A stretch of DNA of 33,375 nucleotides from Sutterella parvirubra YIT 11816. GTDB lineage: Bacteria > Pseudomonadota > Gammaproteobacteria > Burkholderiales > Burkholderiaceae_F. The translations under genes and the position numbers were made by a program. Under the pieces are notes generated by a model. The model searched no databases. It was not told the origin of the DNA and was given only the letters and a program-made list of their open reading frames with translations. Shown piece after piece: positions 1-8,548 of this stretch; position 1 is the stretch's first letter, and the number at the start of each line of letters is the position of its first letter. The stretch is from assembly GCF_000250875.1 (NCBI RefSeq), contig NZ_JH604867.1, positions 1 through 33,375 on the forward strand, in the 5' to 3' direction.

Positions 1-58
1 CCACACCACATGGTAAGCGGTCTGATACACACAGTTTCTTGAAAAAACGACTTCGACC

Positions 59-394
59 ATGCATTTGATTCTATCGCATGGTTTTGTTTCAGTAAAGGGC
101 GCGCGATTCCTCTCGCGACTGAAGTCGCAAGTTTCCTCGCGCGTTTTCTATGAAATGATGATGTCCGCCGCAGCCTCCGAAGCCAAGGATGCCGGCGCCG
201 ACGCCATCGTCAGGCAGTCCACGCAGTTCCGCGCCGGTACGCCCTACGTCCCCCAACCCACCCAAAGCTTCGGAGGCGGCTATGCCGGTGGCTTTGCAGG
301 CGGCCTTGCAAGCGGCTTTGCGAACGGCATCGGCATGGCCCAGAGCATCAACCACCTTTCCGGCACCTACCTCGCCGTCAAGTACGTCGACTGA
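59..394 (+). CDS. Small conserved-type protein with glycine-rich C-terminus, start uncertain
   Basis: The function is not recognised. The frame reads 111 codons. From about residue 11 it looks like a genuine fold: a strand/helix stretch, then DAGADAIV at about residues 43-50, which recalls the GADAV element of small stress or lipoprotein families such as DUF4156/YbjQ-like proteins. A Gly/Ala-rich run follows (about residues 68-92), then a closing strand. There is no convincing ribosome site before the ATG at 59, and two in-frame stops lie just upstream. No signal peptide or lipobox can be seen, although such proteins usually have one. The gene may therefore be 5'-truncated or frameshifted, with its N-terminus outside the window. 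An internal ATG at 155 is the alternative start. A CCATGC/GCATGG inverted repeat (57-62, 76-81) overlaps the start. I am confident of coding sense but not of function or start. Confidence 0.45.
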   Translation: MHLILSHGFVSVKGARFLSRLKSQVSSRVFYEMMMSAAASEAKDAGADAIVRQSTQFRAGTPYVPQPTQSFGGGYAGGFAGGLASGFANGIGMAQSINHLSGTYLAVKYVD

Positions 395-423
395 TTTTGG
401 GGCGGCCGGCCTCTTCCCCCTCC

Positions 424-460
424 AAACAAAACCGCCGCAGTTCCGAAGAATTGCGGCGGT
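424..460 (-). terminator. Intrinsic terminator of the parvulin gene
   Basis: A perfect 9-bp stem (ACCGCCGCA at 431-439 with TGCGGCGGT at 452-460) is followed on the minus strand by TTTTGTTT. It lies 26 bp beyond the stop of the minus-strand PpiC-type gene and may also stop the plus-strand gene ending at 394. Confidence 0.8.
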
Positions 461-485
461 CTGTGTTCACAGGAAGAGAAGAGGC

Positions 486-1268
486 TTACTGAACGTTCGC
501 CTTCTTCACGATTTCCTGGAAGTGCTGCTGAACGCGGCGGTTGGCGAGCGCGTTGCGGAGCACGGACTGCTGGCTTTCAAAGGACGGGAAGAGTTCCGCC
601 GGGCGCTTCGATTCGAGCTTGACGACGTGGAAGCCGTACTGCGTGCGGATCGGGGCCTGGGCGACTTCGCCGGCCTTCAGGGACGAGAACGCCGCGGCGA
701 AGGCCGGGACGAACGAGCGGGGAACGACCCAGCCCAAGAGACCGCCCTGGGCCTTGTTGCCGGTGTCTTCCGAGAATTCGCTCGCGAGCTTCGCGAAGTC
801 GGCGCCCTTGTTGATGCGGGAGATCAGGTTCTTCGCCTGGTCTTCCGTCTTCACGAGGATGTGGCGGACCTGGTATTCCGTATCGCCGTAGGCGGCCTTT
901 TCCTGGTCGTAGGCCTTCTTCAGGTCGGCGTCCGAAACCGGGTTCTTCTGGGCCCAGTCCTGCGCGAGCGCGTTGATGAGGATCTGGTCGCGGGCCTGAG
1001 CGATCGCTTCCTTCACTTCCTTCTTGTCGCCGACCTTGGCCTTCTTGGCTTCCTGCAGGAGCACGGTCTGCTGCACGAGGAGGTTCTTCACCTGGCGCTC
1101 GAGTTCGGCGCCGGCCGGCTGACCCTGCGCGACGGCGCGGTCGTAGATCACCTTCTGCTCGGCCACCGAGACGGTCTCACCGTTGACCTTGAAGGCCTTG
1201 AGTTCGGCGTTGGCGGAGCCCGCCGCGACAAGGGCTGCAAGGCTGAGGACGAGGACTTTCTTGTTCAT
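486..1268 (-). CDS. Periplasmic parvulin-type peptidyl-prolyl cis-trans isomerase (PpiC/SurA family)
   Basis: This 260-aa protein starts with a standard Sec signal peptide (MNKKVLVLSLAALVAAGSANA), so it acts in the periplasm. Residues of about 25-125 form the helical chaperone part. The rotamase domain spans about 130-230 and shows the hallmark strand YQVRHILVKTE, the GADFAKLASEFSED helix and the GGLLGWV and YGFHVVKLE motifs. The expected role is accelerating prolyl isomerisation and chaperoning secreted or outer-membrane proteins. The length matches the stand-alone parvulins of betaproteobacteria, which are shorter than SurA. It lies 87 bp downstream of yciB on the same strand and is probably co-transcribed with it; yciB next to a ppiC-like gene is a common betaproteobacterial arrangement. 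An intrinsic terminator follows. Confidence 0.93.
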   Translation of the reverse strand: MNKKVLVLSLAALVAAGSANAELKAFKVNGETVSVAEQKVIYDRAVAQGQPAGAELERQVKNLLVQQTVLLQEAKKAKVGDKKEVKEAIAQARDQILINALAQDWAQKNPVSDADLKKAYDQEKAAYGDTEYQVRHILVKTEDQAKNLISRINKGADFAKLASEFSEDTGNKAQGGLLGWVVPRSFVPAFAAAFSSLKAGEVAQAPIRTQYGFHVVKLESKRPAELFPSFESQQSVLRNALANRRVQQHFQEIVKKANVQ

Positions 1269-1355
1269 CTGAAAAACTTCCGTGGTTTCAAGGTCGGACG
1301 GGCGCGGGAAAATCGCCTCTCCGCCCGTGTCTTCCGGGCTTTTCGGCCCGGCAGA

Positions 1356-1964
1356 TTATTGATTTTGGCCCCCGACGGCGTGCTTCGTCATGTAGAAGGC
1401 CACCCCAATTGTAAAGAGGATTGTCAAGGCCATCAGGCCGAACAACTTGAAGTTCACCCAGATTTCCGTGGGCATCGTGTAGGCGACGGCGAGGTTGACG
1501 ACGCCGGTCACCGCAAAGAAGCCGATCCAGAGGTTCTGAAGGGTCGACCAGGCCTTCTCGGGCATGTCGATCTGCCCCTTCATGAGGGTCTTGATGAAGT
1601 TGCGCCCGGAAACATTCCCGTAGATGAGGATGGCGGCGAAGACCCAGTAGAGGATCGTGGGCTTCCACTTGATGAAGATTTCGTTGCGAAGCCAGAGCGT
1701 GAGGCCCCCGAACACCACCACGACCGCGAGCGAGATCCAGAGCATGGGCTCGATCTTCCTGCCCTTCAATTTGAGCGCGACGATCTGAAAGAACGTCGCC
1801 GCCACCGTCACGATGGTCGCGAGGAAGACGGGGGCCGTCGTTTCGGTCACGCCGTCCGAGAGCACGCGCGACGCCAGATCCACCGCGGTCGCGGGATCGT
1901 GCCCCGCCCACTTGAACGTGGCGAAGAAGAGGATGACGGGAAGGAGGTCGAAGAGGAATTTCAT
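1356..1964 (-). CDS. yciB: YciB / intracellular septation protein A family inner-membrane protein
   Basis: From ATG 1964 this is a 202-aa, mostly hydrophobic protein beginning MKFLFDLLPVILFFATFKW, the signature opening of the YciB (IspZ) family. About five or six membrane segments follow. The conserved WKPTILYWVFA and the FWVNFKLFG-type region (here IWVNFKLFGLMALTILF) are present, and the length is normal for the family. YciB is linked to cell-envelope integrity and septal peptidoglycan machinery; its biochemical activity is unsettled. The frame is open for 93 further codons upstream, but that part is arginine/proline-rich, GC-driven sequence and is not homologous in character, so the start at MKFLF is preferred. 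It is the first gene of a likely two-gene unit with the downstream parvulin. Confidence 0.93.
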   Translation of the reverse strand: MKFLFDLLPVILFFATFKWAGHDPATAVDLASRVLSDGVTETTAPVFLATIVTVAATFFQIVALKLKGRKIEPMLWISLAVVVVFGGLTLWLRNEIFIKWKPTILYWVFAAILIYGNVSGRNFIKTLMKGQIDMPEKAWSTLQNLWIGFFAVTGVVNLAVAYTMPTEIWVNFKLFGLMALTILFTIGVAFYMTKHAVGGQNQ

Positions 1965-2429
1965 CGTGAGGTCGTTCGTGGCTTCGGGCCGGGCGGGAGC
2001 ACGGAACTCCGGTTCCCGCTCCCCAAGGGTGAAGCGAAGCATAGCAGAAGCGCGGGGGCGGCTTCCGAGAGCAGCTCCGCACCCCGTAGCTGCGGGCGCG
2101 CCCCTCAGCGACGTCCGGTCCCCAAGCATCGGCCTCCGGAAGCGTACGGTCTTCCCGAAGGGCCTGCGCCCCGCACCGGGGGCGCGGCCGGCGCCCTCCC
2201 GCACAATCCGACACAAGCGCGACAGGACCGAAACACTGCGCAAGGGCCTTTGAAGAGGGTCCGTAAGCTTCTCCAGGCCGATTCACAGGTATCCTTTCGG
2301 GACCAACGTCGCGAAGGCCGACGGCGGCGCCGCCGGGAGGACCGGGCCACTCGGCCCGATTCTCCCCACGAGCAGGCCCCACCCTGCCCGCTCCGCCCTC
2401 CGCCGGTCCCGCTCAGAAGGAAAAGAACC

Positions 2430-5183
2430 ATGCCCTTCCAAGCCAAACGACTCGCCTGCGCCGCGCTCTGCGCGTTCGCCGCGGCGAGTGCCATCGCTCA
2501 GGAGTCTCAACCCATGCAGCCCATTGAAGCCGTGCCCGTCGTCACCGTCGAGGGGATGACGGAGTACCGCCTCCCGAACGGCCTGCGCATCGTGCTCTAT
2601 CCCGATGCCGGCAAGCCGACCGCCACCGTCAACATGACGTACCTCGTGGGCTCGCGCCACGAGAACTACGGTGAGACCGGGATGGCGCACCTCCTTGAAC
2701 ACCTGATGTTCAAGGGGAGCAAGAACTACCCGTCGCCCACCGCGGAATTCACGAAGCGGGGCTTCCGCATGAACGGCTCCACCTGGTTCGACCGCACGAA
2801 CTACTTCGTGAGCTTCACCGCCACGGACGACAACATGAAGTGGGCGCTCGGCTGGCAGGCCGACGCCATGACGAACAGCTTCATCGCGCAGAAGGACCTC
2901 GACACCGAAATGACGGTGGTGAGGAACGAATTCGAAATGGGCGAGAACAAGCCCGTCTCGGTGATGTTGAAGCGCATGCAGAGCATGATGTTCGACTGGC
3001 ACGCCTACGGGCGCTCCACGATCGGGGCGAGGAGCGACATCGAAAACGTCGAGATCGCCAACCTCCAGGCCTTCTACCACCGCTACTACCAGCCGGACAA
3101 CGCGGTCTTGACCGTCTCGGGCAAATTCGACCCCGAGCAGGTCCTCACGTGGATCAAGGAATTCTTCGGGCCGATCCCGAAGCCCACGCGCGTCCTCCCG
3201 AAGGAGTGGACCGTTGAGCCCACCGCCGACGGCGAGCGCGAATTCAAGATCCGCCGCCAGGGCGAGAGCCAGATGGTGGCGGTCGGGTACCGCATCCCGG
3301 CGGCCCTTCACGAAGACTACGAACCCACCGCGATGGCGGCTTTGGTGCTGGCCGACACGCCTTCCGGGGTGCTCTACAAGGACTTGGTGGAGACCGGTCT
3401 CGCCACGCAGGTCTTCGCCTGGCCGATGGCGACCGAAAAGCCCGGCTTCGTCATGTTCGGCGCCTTGATGAAGAAGGACGCCGACATTGAGCTCGTGAAG
3501 ACCAAGCTCATCGACGCGATCGAGCACGCCTTCGACAAGGAAGGCGTCCCCGCCGACAAGCTGGAGCTTCAGAAGGCCGACCAGGCGACGATGTTCGAGC
3601 GCTCGATGTCGGACCCGGAAAACTTCGCCGTCGGCTTGTCAGAGTACATCGCCTTGGGCGACTGGCGTCTCTTCTTCGCCGACCGCGACATCGTCGCGGC
3701 CGTGACGCCCGAGCAGGCCACCGCCGCCGCGAAGCGCTACTTCGTGCGCGACAACCGCACGGTGGGGCTCTTCATCCCGACGACCGACATCCGCCGCGCG
3801 GAAATCCCGACGGCGCCCTCCGCCGAAGACCTCCTGAAGAACTTCACCTTCAAAACGGCTTCGGACGCGGGTGAGGCGTTCGACGTCTCGCAGGCCAACA
3901 TCGACGCCCGCACGGAAGTGGTGGACGTGGGTGGCCTCAAGGCTGCACTGCTCCCGAAGAAGACCCGCGGCAACACCGTTTCGGTCCAGTACCGGTTTTT
4001 GAACGGCAACCTCGAAACCGCCAAGGACGGCGCACGCTCGATGATGATGGGCGCGATGTTGACGCGCGGGACCGCGAAGCACGACCGCCAGCAGATCGAC
4101 GACCTCTTCACGAAGCTCAAGATGGAAGGGTCGCCCTTCGGCTTCACGACGGACCGTGAACACCTCGCGGACGCCATTGCGCTTTCCGCCGAACTTCTCA
4201 CCACCTCGTCCTTCCCCGAAAAGGAATTCGAGACGCTCCGCCGTCAGACGATCGAGGGGCTCCAGAGCCGCTCGGACGACCCCGGCGTCAAGGCCCGGGA
4301 CGAACTCACCCGCCGCTTCAACACCTATCCGGAAGGCGACGCCCGCCGGAACGAAACGAGCGTAGAGCTGATCGCCGCCTTGAAGAAGCTCACGCTCGCC
4401 GACGTGAAGAAGCACTACGACGAGGTCTTCGGCACCGGCCGCGGGTTCGTGGCCGTCGTGGGCGACTTCGACCCGGCGGAAGTGAAGAAGGAACTCTCGG
4501 ACAAGGTCGCGGGCGTCAAGGCCGCGAAGGCGCCCTTTGAGCGCTTCTGGGCCGAGTACCGTCCGGTCGAACCCGGCCGCGCCGTGATCGACACGCCGGA
4601 CAAGGAAAACGCCGTGCTCTTCGCGCGCGTCGACCTGCCCGCCAACATCGACGACGAGGACATGCCCGCGCTGATCGTCGCCGACTGGGTGCTGGGCGGC
4701 TCGCCGGGCCTTTCGAACCGCATCGTCAACCGCCTGCGCCAGAAGGAAGGCTTGTCCTACGGGGTGTCCTCCAACCTCGTCATCCCGACCTTCGGGAACC
4801 GCGCGAAGTGGACGATCGGCGCGATCGTCGCCCCGCAGAACGTGCTTCAGGCCGAGACGAGTCTGAAGGACGAACTCAAGAAGGCCTTTGAGGCCGGCAT
4901 CACCGCGGACGAGCTCGAAGAAGCCAAGCGCGGGATTCTCCAGAGCCGCGCGGTCAACCGCGCGCAGGACGGGATCCTCGCGTCCGGCTGGCTCTCGAAC
5001 TTGGAGCGCAACGTCACCTGGATGAAGTCGAAGGAAACCGAAGACGCCATCGAAGCGCTGACGGTCGACCAGGTGAACGCGGCGGTGCGCCGCCTTGCGG
5101 ACCCCTCGAAGATGGTCTACGTCCTCTCCGGGGATATCGCCAAGGCGAAGGCCGCGGGGAAGGACTTCAGCAAGGCCGAGTAA
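2430..5183 (+). CDS. Two-domain M16 (pitrilysin/insulinase family) zinc protease, exported
   Basis: The product is 917 aa from ATG 2430, which follows the purine-rich site AGAAGGAAAAGAA. An N-terminal signal peptide (about residues 1-23, ending AIA) indicates periplasmic location. The inverted zinc motif HLLEH is at 87-91 (ligands H87 and H91, catalytic base E90), with the third ligand E167 in RNEFE exactly 76 residues on, as in active M16 enzymes. The second half (about 480-917) is the non-catalytic M16 domain. It carries an RLRQKEGLSYGV segment near residue 770, which corresponds to the substrate-binding Arg/Tyr region. The enzyme should degrade peptides in the periplasm. The open frame extends 2.2 kb further upstream, but this crosses yciB and the parvulin in antisense and is spurious. 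The gene appears monocistronic and ends in a strong hairpin. Confidence 0.93.
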   Translation: MPFQAKRLACAALCAFAAASAIAQESQPMQPIEAVPVVTVEGMTEYRLPNGLRIVLYPDAGKPTATVNMTYLVGSRHENYGETGMAHLLEHLMFKGSKNYPSPTAEFTKRGFRMNGSTWFDRTNYFVSFTATDDNMKWALGWQADAMTNSFIAQKDLDTEMTVVRNEFEMGENKPVSVMLKRMQSMMFDWHAYGRSTIGARSDIENVEIANLQAFYHRYYQPDNAVLTVSGKFDPEQVLTWIKEFFGPIPKPTRVLPKEWTVEPTADGEREFKIRRQGESQMVAVGYRIPAALHEDYEPTAMAALVLADTPSGVLYKDLVETGLATQVFAWPMATEKPGFVMFGALMKKDADIELVKTKLIDAIEHAFDKEGVPADKLELQKADQATMFERSMSDPENFAVGLSEYIALGDWRLFFADRDIVAAVTPEQATAAAKRYFVRDNRTVGLFIPTTDIRRAEIPTAPSAEDLLKNFTFKTASDAGEAFDVSQANIDARTEVVDVGGLKAALLPKKTRGNTVSVQYRFLNGNLETAKDGARSMMMGAMLTRGTAKHDRQQIDDLFTKLKMEGSPFGFTTDREHLADAIALSAELLTTSSFPEKEFETLRRQTIEGLQSRSDDPGVKARDELTRRFNTYPEGDARRNETSVELIAALKKLTLADVKKHYDEVFGTGRGFVAVVGDFDPAEVKKELSDKVAGVKAAKAPFERFWAEYRPVEPGRAVIDTPDKENAVLFARVDLPANIDDEDMPALIVADWVLGGSPGLSNRIVNRLRQKEGLSYGVSSNLVIPTFGNRAKWTIGAIVAPQNVLQAETSLKDELKKAFEAGITADELEEAKRGILQSRAVNRAQDGILASGWLSNLERNVTWMKSKETEDAIEALTVDQVNAAVRRLADPSKMVYVLSGDIAKAKAAGKDFSKAE

Positions 5184-5210
5184 GGCCCTTCGTCTGAAGC
5201 CTCAAAATCA

Positions 5211-5250
5211 CAAGGCCGTCCGGTCGTACGCGACCGGGCGGCCTTGTTTC
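5211..5250 (+). terminator. Intrinsic terminator of the M16 protease gene
   Basis: A near-perfect long stem (CAAGGCCG-CCGGTCG against CGACCGG-CGGCCTTG, 5211-5245) is followed by GTTTC. It sits between convergent genes, and the minus strand also reads into a T-containing stretch, so it may work in both directions. Confidence 0.75.
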
Positions 5251-5316
5251 GTATGGGATGAAGGTGTCGGCGGGGGACCGCTTGGGGTCGGGAGCCCGGC
5301 CCCGGTCGCCCGCGCC

Positions 5317-6066
5317 TTACTCTTCCTGGTAGTCCTCGAGGCGGCTGTAGCGGTGAAGCACGTCCGCGACCGTCGTCTTGGCGGCGTGCTCCAGATCCTT
5401 CTGGCTCATTTCAGCCTTGAGGTTCCTCGCATCCGCCGCGGCGTTGCGGTCGGGCGTGAAGCCTTCGGAGGGCTTCTCGGCGGCCTGGATCAAGACGTAG
5501 GCGCTCACGCGGTCGGGCGCCTCGCCCGTTTCGGGGTCCACAAGAAGCTTCGCCCAGGCCATCAACCCGGCGGGGTCGCCCTTTTCAGCAGACCGCCGGT
5601 ACCACTTGGCGGCGGCCTTCAAGTCCTTTTCCTTGCTCCAGCCGTTCCGGTAGTAGTCGCCCACGGCCTTCATGCCGGCGCTCGAGCCCTGGTCCGCGGC
5701 CTTCTTGTCCCAGACGAAGCCCTGACGCGCTTCGGGACGAACGCCCAAGCCTTCGCGGAAGACCTTGCCCAATTCGAGCTGCGAGCCGACGTGGCCCAAA
5801 AGCGCCGCGCGCTCCCACCAGCCGATGCCGGTCAAACGCTGGGGCTTCGTGCTGCCGAGCCCATAGAAGTAGAGGCGGCCCAACTGGTAGAGGCACTCGG
5901 CGTCGTCCTTCGGGACGCCCTCTTCAAAAGCCTTGACGGCCGCCTTGAAGTCGTTCCTCTCGACGGCCCGCAGGCCGTCCTGGAGCCCGGCCGAGGCGCT
6001 CCCCGCGGCGAGCGCGGCGACGACCCCGCAGAGAAGCGCGGTGAGGCGCAGATCGTTCTTGTGCAT
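5317..6066 (-). CDS. Secreted Sel1-repeat (SLR/TPR-like) protein
   Basis: From ATG 6066, preceded by AAGGAAAG, the product is 249 aa. Residues 1-26 are a clear Sec signal peptide (ending AGSASA). About three Sel1-like repeats cover roughly residues 55-170, with the typical A-x-x-x-LG-x-x-Y/F-x-x-G and A-x-x-W/Y-x-x-x-AA pattern (YQLGRLYFYGLG, WWERAALLG, KWYRRSAEKGDP). Such solenoids are protein-protein interaction platforms, often in periplasmic or host-interaction roles; the partner here cannot be told. The last 60 residues are a charged helical tail. An upstream extension to 6360 is open but lacks protein character. The gene converges on the M16 protease and seems to be monocistronic. Confidence 0.85.
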   Translation of the reverse strand: MHKNDLRLTALLCGVVAALAAGSASAGLQDGLRAVERNDFKAAVKAFEEGVPKDDAECLYQLGRLYFYGLGSTKPQRLTGIGWWERAALLGHVGSQLELGKVFREGLGVRPEARQGFVWDKKAADQGSSAGMKAVGDYYRNGWSKEKDLKAAAKWYRRSAEKGDPAGLMAWAKLLVDPETGEAPDRVSAYVLIQAAEKPSEGFTPDRNAAADARNLKAEMSQKDLEHAAKTTVADVLHRYSRLEDYQEE

Positions 6067-6218
6067 TGCGGTCTTTCCTTTCGTTGTTCTTCGGCGTTCC
6101 GGATGCGGAACGGCTTGGTCTTGCGCCGGAGACGTTAGCAGGAGAACCTTAAGAGAAACGGAAAGGGGGCTGGGCCGGAGATGCAGGCGGGCTGAGCCGT
6201 CCCGAATCCATGAACGAC

Positions 6219-6248
6219 GCGTCCGCCGGAGGTGAATCCGGCGGACGC
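6219..6248 (-). terminator. Possible hairpin terminator after the UPF0761 gene
   Basis: An inverted repeat with 12-bp arms (GCGTCCGCCGGA / TCCGGCGGACGC, loop GGTGAA) lies 65 bp past the stop at 6314. No T tract follows on either strand, so it may only stabilise RNA 3' ends. Confidence 0.4.
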
Positions 6249-6313
6249 TGGAATGCCGTTCGGGCGGCGAAGCGTATGAGAAAACGTATGAGAAGCCTGG
6301 ATTCAGGCCTTCA

Positions 6314-7726
6314 TCAGGCCTTCGCTTCCGTCCGGTCGGGCTGAGCGGGCTCACCGGCAACCGGGTCCTCCGCCGGCTTGGTCTCCTTCGCCTCCTCCGC
6401 CTGCTTGGTCATGGCCGTCATGGCCTCCCTCGCCGACCGCTCACGGCGCTCCTCCTCTTCGTCCTCCAGGAACGCGGACAGGGGCCGGTCGATCGACTTG
6501 TCGAAGATGAAGCTCCTCCACCAGGAGAAAAGAAGCCCGGCTTCGCGCCGCAGGCTCGGGCGCTCGGGCTGCACGAGCGTGTTGTTCTGGTCGATCAACA
6601 GCACGCAGAGGGCGTCGCGTAGCGTCGTCTTCTCGGGGTCGCACAAGAGCGCCCACTCGCCCTTGGCATGGCGGCTCGTTTTGAGTTCCCCGCAGTAGCC
6701 GGCGTCGCCCAATTTGCCCAAAATGCGGTTCACCTGCTCGGGGTAGGAGTCGACTTCGTCCGCCAGCACCTGCACGGGGACGCTCGGCAGCCCCGCGGCC
6801 TTGGCGCCCGTGAGGACGCGAAGGAGCGCGACGCCGGTCAGGAAGTCGTTCCCCGCGCGGTAGCTGTCGAGATAACGCCCGGAGGTCAGCAGCGGAATCG
6901 TCGCCGTGATGGCCGCCCCGGAGAAGACGAGGAACCACGTAAGGTAGAGCCAGAGGAGGAACACCGGGAGCGCGACGAACGCGCCGTAGATCGTGGAGAG
7001 CGTCCCGGAAGTGACGTAGATCTCAAAGCCCTCACGCACGATCGACCCCGCGATCGCAACGATCATGCCGCCGACGAGCGCATGCCTGAAGGGCACCCAG
7101 CAGTTGGGGACGAGCTTGTAGAGCGCGGCGTAGCCCACGCCCTGAAGAAGAATCTGGAAGATCGCGATGATCCAGCCGGGGAAGGACCCGTCGGAGTGAC
7201 CGAGCGTGAGGCGGATGGTGTGGGTGGAGAGCGTGAGCGAGAGCGCGATCAAGGTCGGCGCCAACGTCAGGATCGCCCAGTAGAGGACCGCGCGCTGCGA
7301 CCACGGGCGCATGCGCCGCACCTTGAAGATGCGGTTCACCGTCACGAAGAATTTGTCGATCAGGAGGAGCGCCGTCAACGCCAAGCCCGCGAGACCGAAA
7401 ATCCCGAGACCGGAGGCGTGGGCCGAAAACTGCCGGATGTACTCGACGATCGTCTCGCTCTCCTGCGGCGGGAGGAAGCTGTTGAAGACCATGGCTTCGA
7501 GTTCCTGCCGGTACTCCGCAAAGCTCGGGAACGCTGCAAAGGCGGCGAGCGACACGGCAAGAAGCGGGATGAGCGAGAGGAGCGTGGTGAGCGTCATCGA
7601 GCTCGCCACCTCCTGGAGCTGCGTGTCCTTCATGCGCATCCCGGCGAAGCCGAGGAGCGCGCGCGCCACGTCGATCATGCGGTGGCGGCGCACCAGGGTG
7701 AGAAGGTCTGCGGGCGGTCGGGCCAT
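6314..7726 (-). CDS. YihY/UPF0761 (BrkB-like) family inner-membrane protein
   Basis: The 470-aa product has a six-helix membrane core (about residues 40-290). It shows the family features: the amphipathic N-terminus, the TLTTLLSLIPLLAV first helix, ILTLAPTLIALSL and the FLLWLYLTWFLVFSGAAITA stretch. A cytoplasmic C-terminal part of about 180 residues resembles the winged-helix-like tail of the long UPF0761 members. It ends in a low-complexity acidic/Lys/Ala tail (about 420-470). The family was once called RNase BN by mistake. A transport or envelope role is likely, but the substrate is unknown. The start ATG at 7726 gives MARPPADLLTLVRRHR, a plausible cytosolic N-terminus. It appears to stand alone. 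Confidence 0.9.
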   Translation of the reverse strand: MARPPADLLTLVRRHRMIDVARALLGFAGMRMKDTQLQEVASSMTLTTLLSLIPLLAVSLAAFAAFPSFAEYRQELEAMVFNSFLPPQESETIVEYIRQFSAHASGLGIFGLAGLALTALLLIDKFFVTVNRIFKVRRMRPWSQRAVLYWAILTLAPTLIALSLTLSTHTIRLTLGHSDGSFPGWIIAIFQILLQGVGYAALYKLVPNCWVPFRHALVGGMIVAIAGSIVREGFEIYVTSGTLSTIYGAFVALPVFLLWLYLTWFLVFSGAAITATIPLLTSGRYLDSYRAGNDFLTGVALLRVLTGAKAAGLPSVPVQVLADEVDSYPEQVNRILGKLGDAGYCGELKTSRHAKGEWALLCDPEKTTLRDALCVLLIDQNNTLVQPERPSLRREAGLLFSWWRSFIFDKSIDRPLSAFLEDEEEERRERSAREAMTAMTKQAEEAKETKPAEDPVAGEPAQPDRTEAKA

Positions 7727-8209
7727 GAGGATCTCTGGGAAAGGTCTTGAGGGAGAAGCGGCGGGAGGAACCGGTGGTCTGAAGGAACGGGTTCCGGAGG
7801 CGAGCCGCAGGAAGGCGCCGCGTCGGGGCGGCGCCGGTCATCCGTTCATTTTATCGCGGGCGGTCGGTGCGCCTGTTGAAAACGCCCGACCGAAGCGGCG
7901 ACGGCGGGGAATTCTTGAGGCTCTTCGGCGGATTGACGGCGGCATTCCGCCCGACATCCGAAGTACCGCCCCCGCACCGTCGGCGCAGGATGACGGGCGT
8001 CGGACCGGATACCGAGGTACGACCCGGGGCGCAAAAAGCGGGTTTCCCCGGCCCCCTTCACTTTCAGCCGGATTGTCTTCACGTCAAGTTGTTGTCCCGG
8101 TTACAAACCGATGCACGTTCGTCGAGCGTCCGAAAAGCGCTTTTCCGGCCTATTTTCCTCAGGAAAAACAAGGCACTTAGAACAGAAGTCAGCACTCACC
8201 CTTTCCAAA

Positions 8210-8241
8210 TTGTCGACCAATGCTTTCCGATTGCTCGACAA
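8210..8241. promoter_or_regulatory. Operator-like 12-bp inverted repeat over the small-RNA promoter
   Basis: TTGTCGACCAAT (8210-8221) and ATTGCTCGACAA (8230-8241) are inverted copies with 11 of 12 matches, separated by 8 bp. The right arm contains the -35 box of the promoter that follows, so a dimeric protein bound here would be expected to block or modulate transcription. The binding protein is unknown. Confidence 0.6.
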
Positions 8242-8263
8242 ATGCCGGAGGCTCCGCTATAGT
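8235..8263 (+). promoter_or_regulatory. Sigma-70 type promoter of the candidate small RNA
   Basis: The -35 box TCGACA (8235-8240) and -10 box TATAGT (8258-8263) are separated by exactly 17 bp. Transcription would start near 8270. No protein-coding gene lies downstream on this strand before the terminator at 8389-8416. Confidence 0.65.
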
Positions 8264-8269
8264 TCGCCT

Positions 8270-8418
8270 CAGCCAATCGTTTTGTTCCTCTAAGCGAAAC
8301 GATGCCGCCCGGTCATTGCGTGGGTGCTTGGACCGGGTTGAGGAAGGTGACGGAAGTAAGGCGCCGACATCTTCCGAGGGGGTAGAGAGGGCCGCATCGA
8401 CGAAGTGCGGCCCTTTCT
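8270..8418 (+). ncRNA. Candidate structured small RNA (about 150 nt)
   Basis: A self-contained transcription unit: promoter at 8235-8263, several stable hairpins and a terminator. Stem 1 is ATCGTTTTG/CGAAACGAT (8276-8284, 8295-8303), whose 10-nt loop displays the Shine-Dalgarno-complementary CCTCT. Stem 2 is CCCGGTC/GACCGGG (8308-8314, 8331-8337). Stem 3 is CGGAAG/CTTCCG (8351-8356, 8371-8376). The terminator is GGGCCGCA/TGCGGCCC (8389-8396, 8406-8413) followed by TTTCTC. It does not show the signature segments of 4.5S RNA, tmRNA, RNase P or 6S RNA that I can recall. The next gene (iadA) is convergent, so this is not a leader. A trans-acting regulatory RNA is the simplest reading. Identity is unproven. 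Confidence 0.6.
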
Positions 8419-8424
8419 CATATC

Positions 8425-8548
8425 TGCGTCCCGCATTCGCGTTCGCGTCATCTGCGGCCTCATTTGCGCCTTGTGCGCCCGCGTTCGTCTTCCCGGACCC
8501 CGCATTCACCCTCAACCGACCTGCATTCGCCTCACCCGCATTCGAAAA
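8425..8548. repeat. Degenerate GCATTCGC-type short repeats
   Basis: Between the small-RNA terminator and the iadA terminator the core GCATTC recurs four times (preceded by CCC or CT), with related GCGTTCG and CATTTGCG units at irregular spacing. This gives the segment a repetitive look, but no clear period or function is visible. Confidence 0.4.

Noticed and set aside
1288..2382. Minus-strand 364-codon frame over yciB
   Set aside because: Out of frame with the clearly conserved YciB protein and of low-complexity Arg/Pro/Gly composition.
189..2429. In-frame upstream extension giving a 1664-codon frame that ends in the M16 protease
   Set aside because: It runs antisense through the parvulin and yciB, has Arg/Glu/Asp-rich shadow composition, and a proper ribosome site and signal peptide occur at 2430.
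7842..8200. Small genes in the gap upstream of the small RNA
   Set aside because: Open frames on both strands are Arg/Pro-rich, lack ribosome sites and show no family features; only a minor CGGTCGG/CCGACCG inverted repeat (7861-7867, 7886-7892) was noted.
8270..8418. Identity as 4.5S, 6S, tmRNA or RNase P RNA
   Set aside because: Length is about 150 nt, and the diagnostic segments of these RNAs (for example the GGAAGG-AGCAGCC core of 4.5S RNA) are absent.
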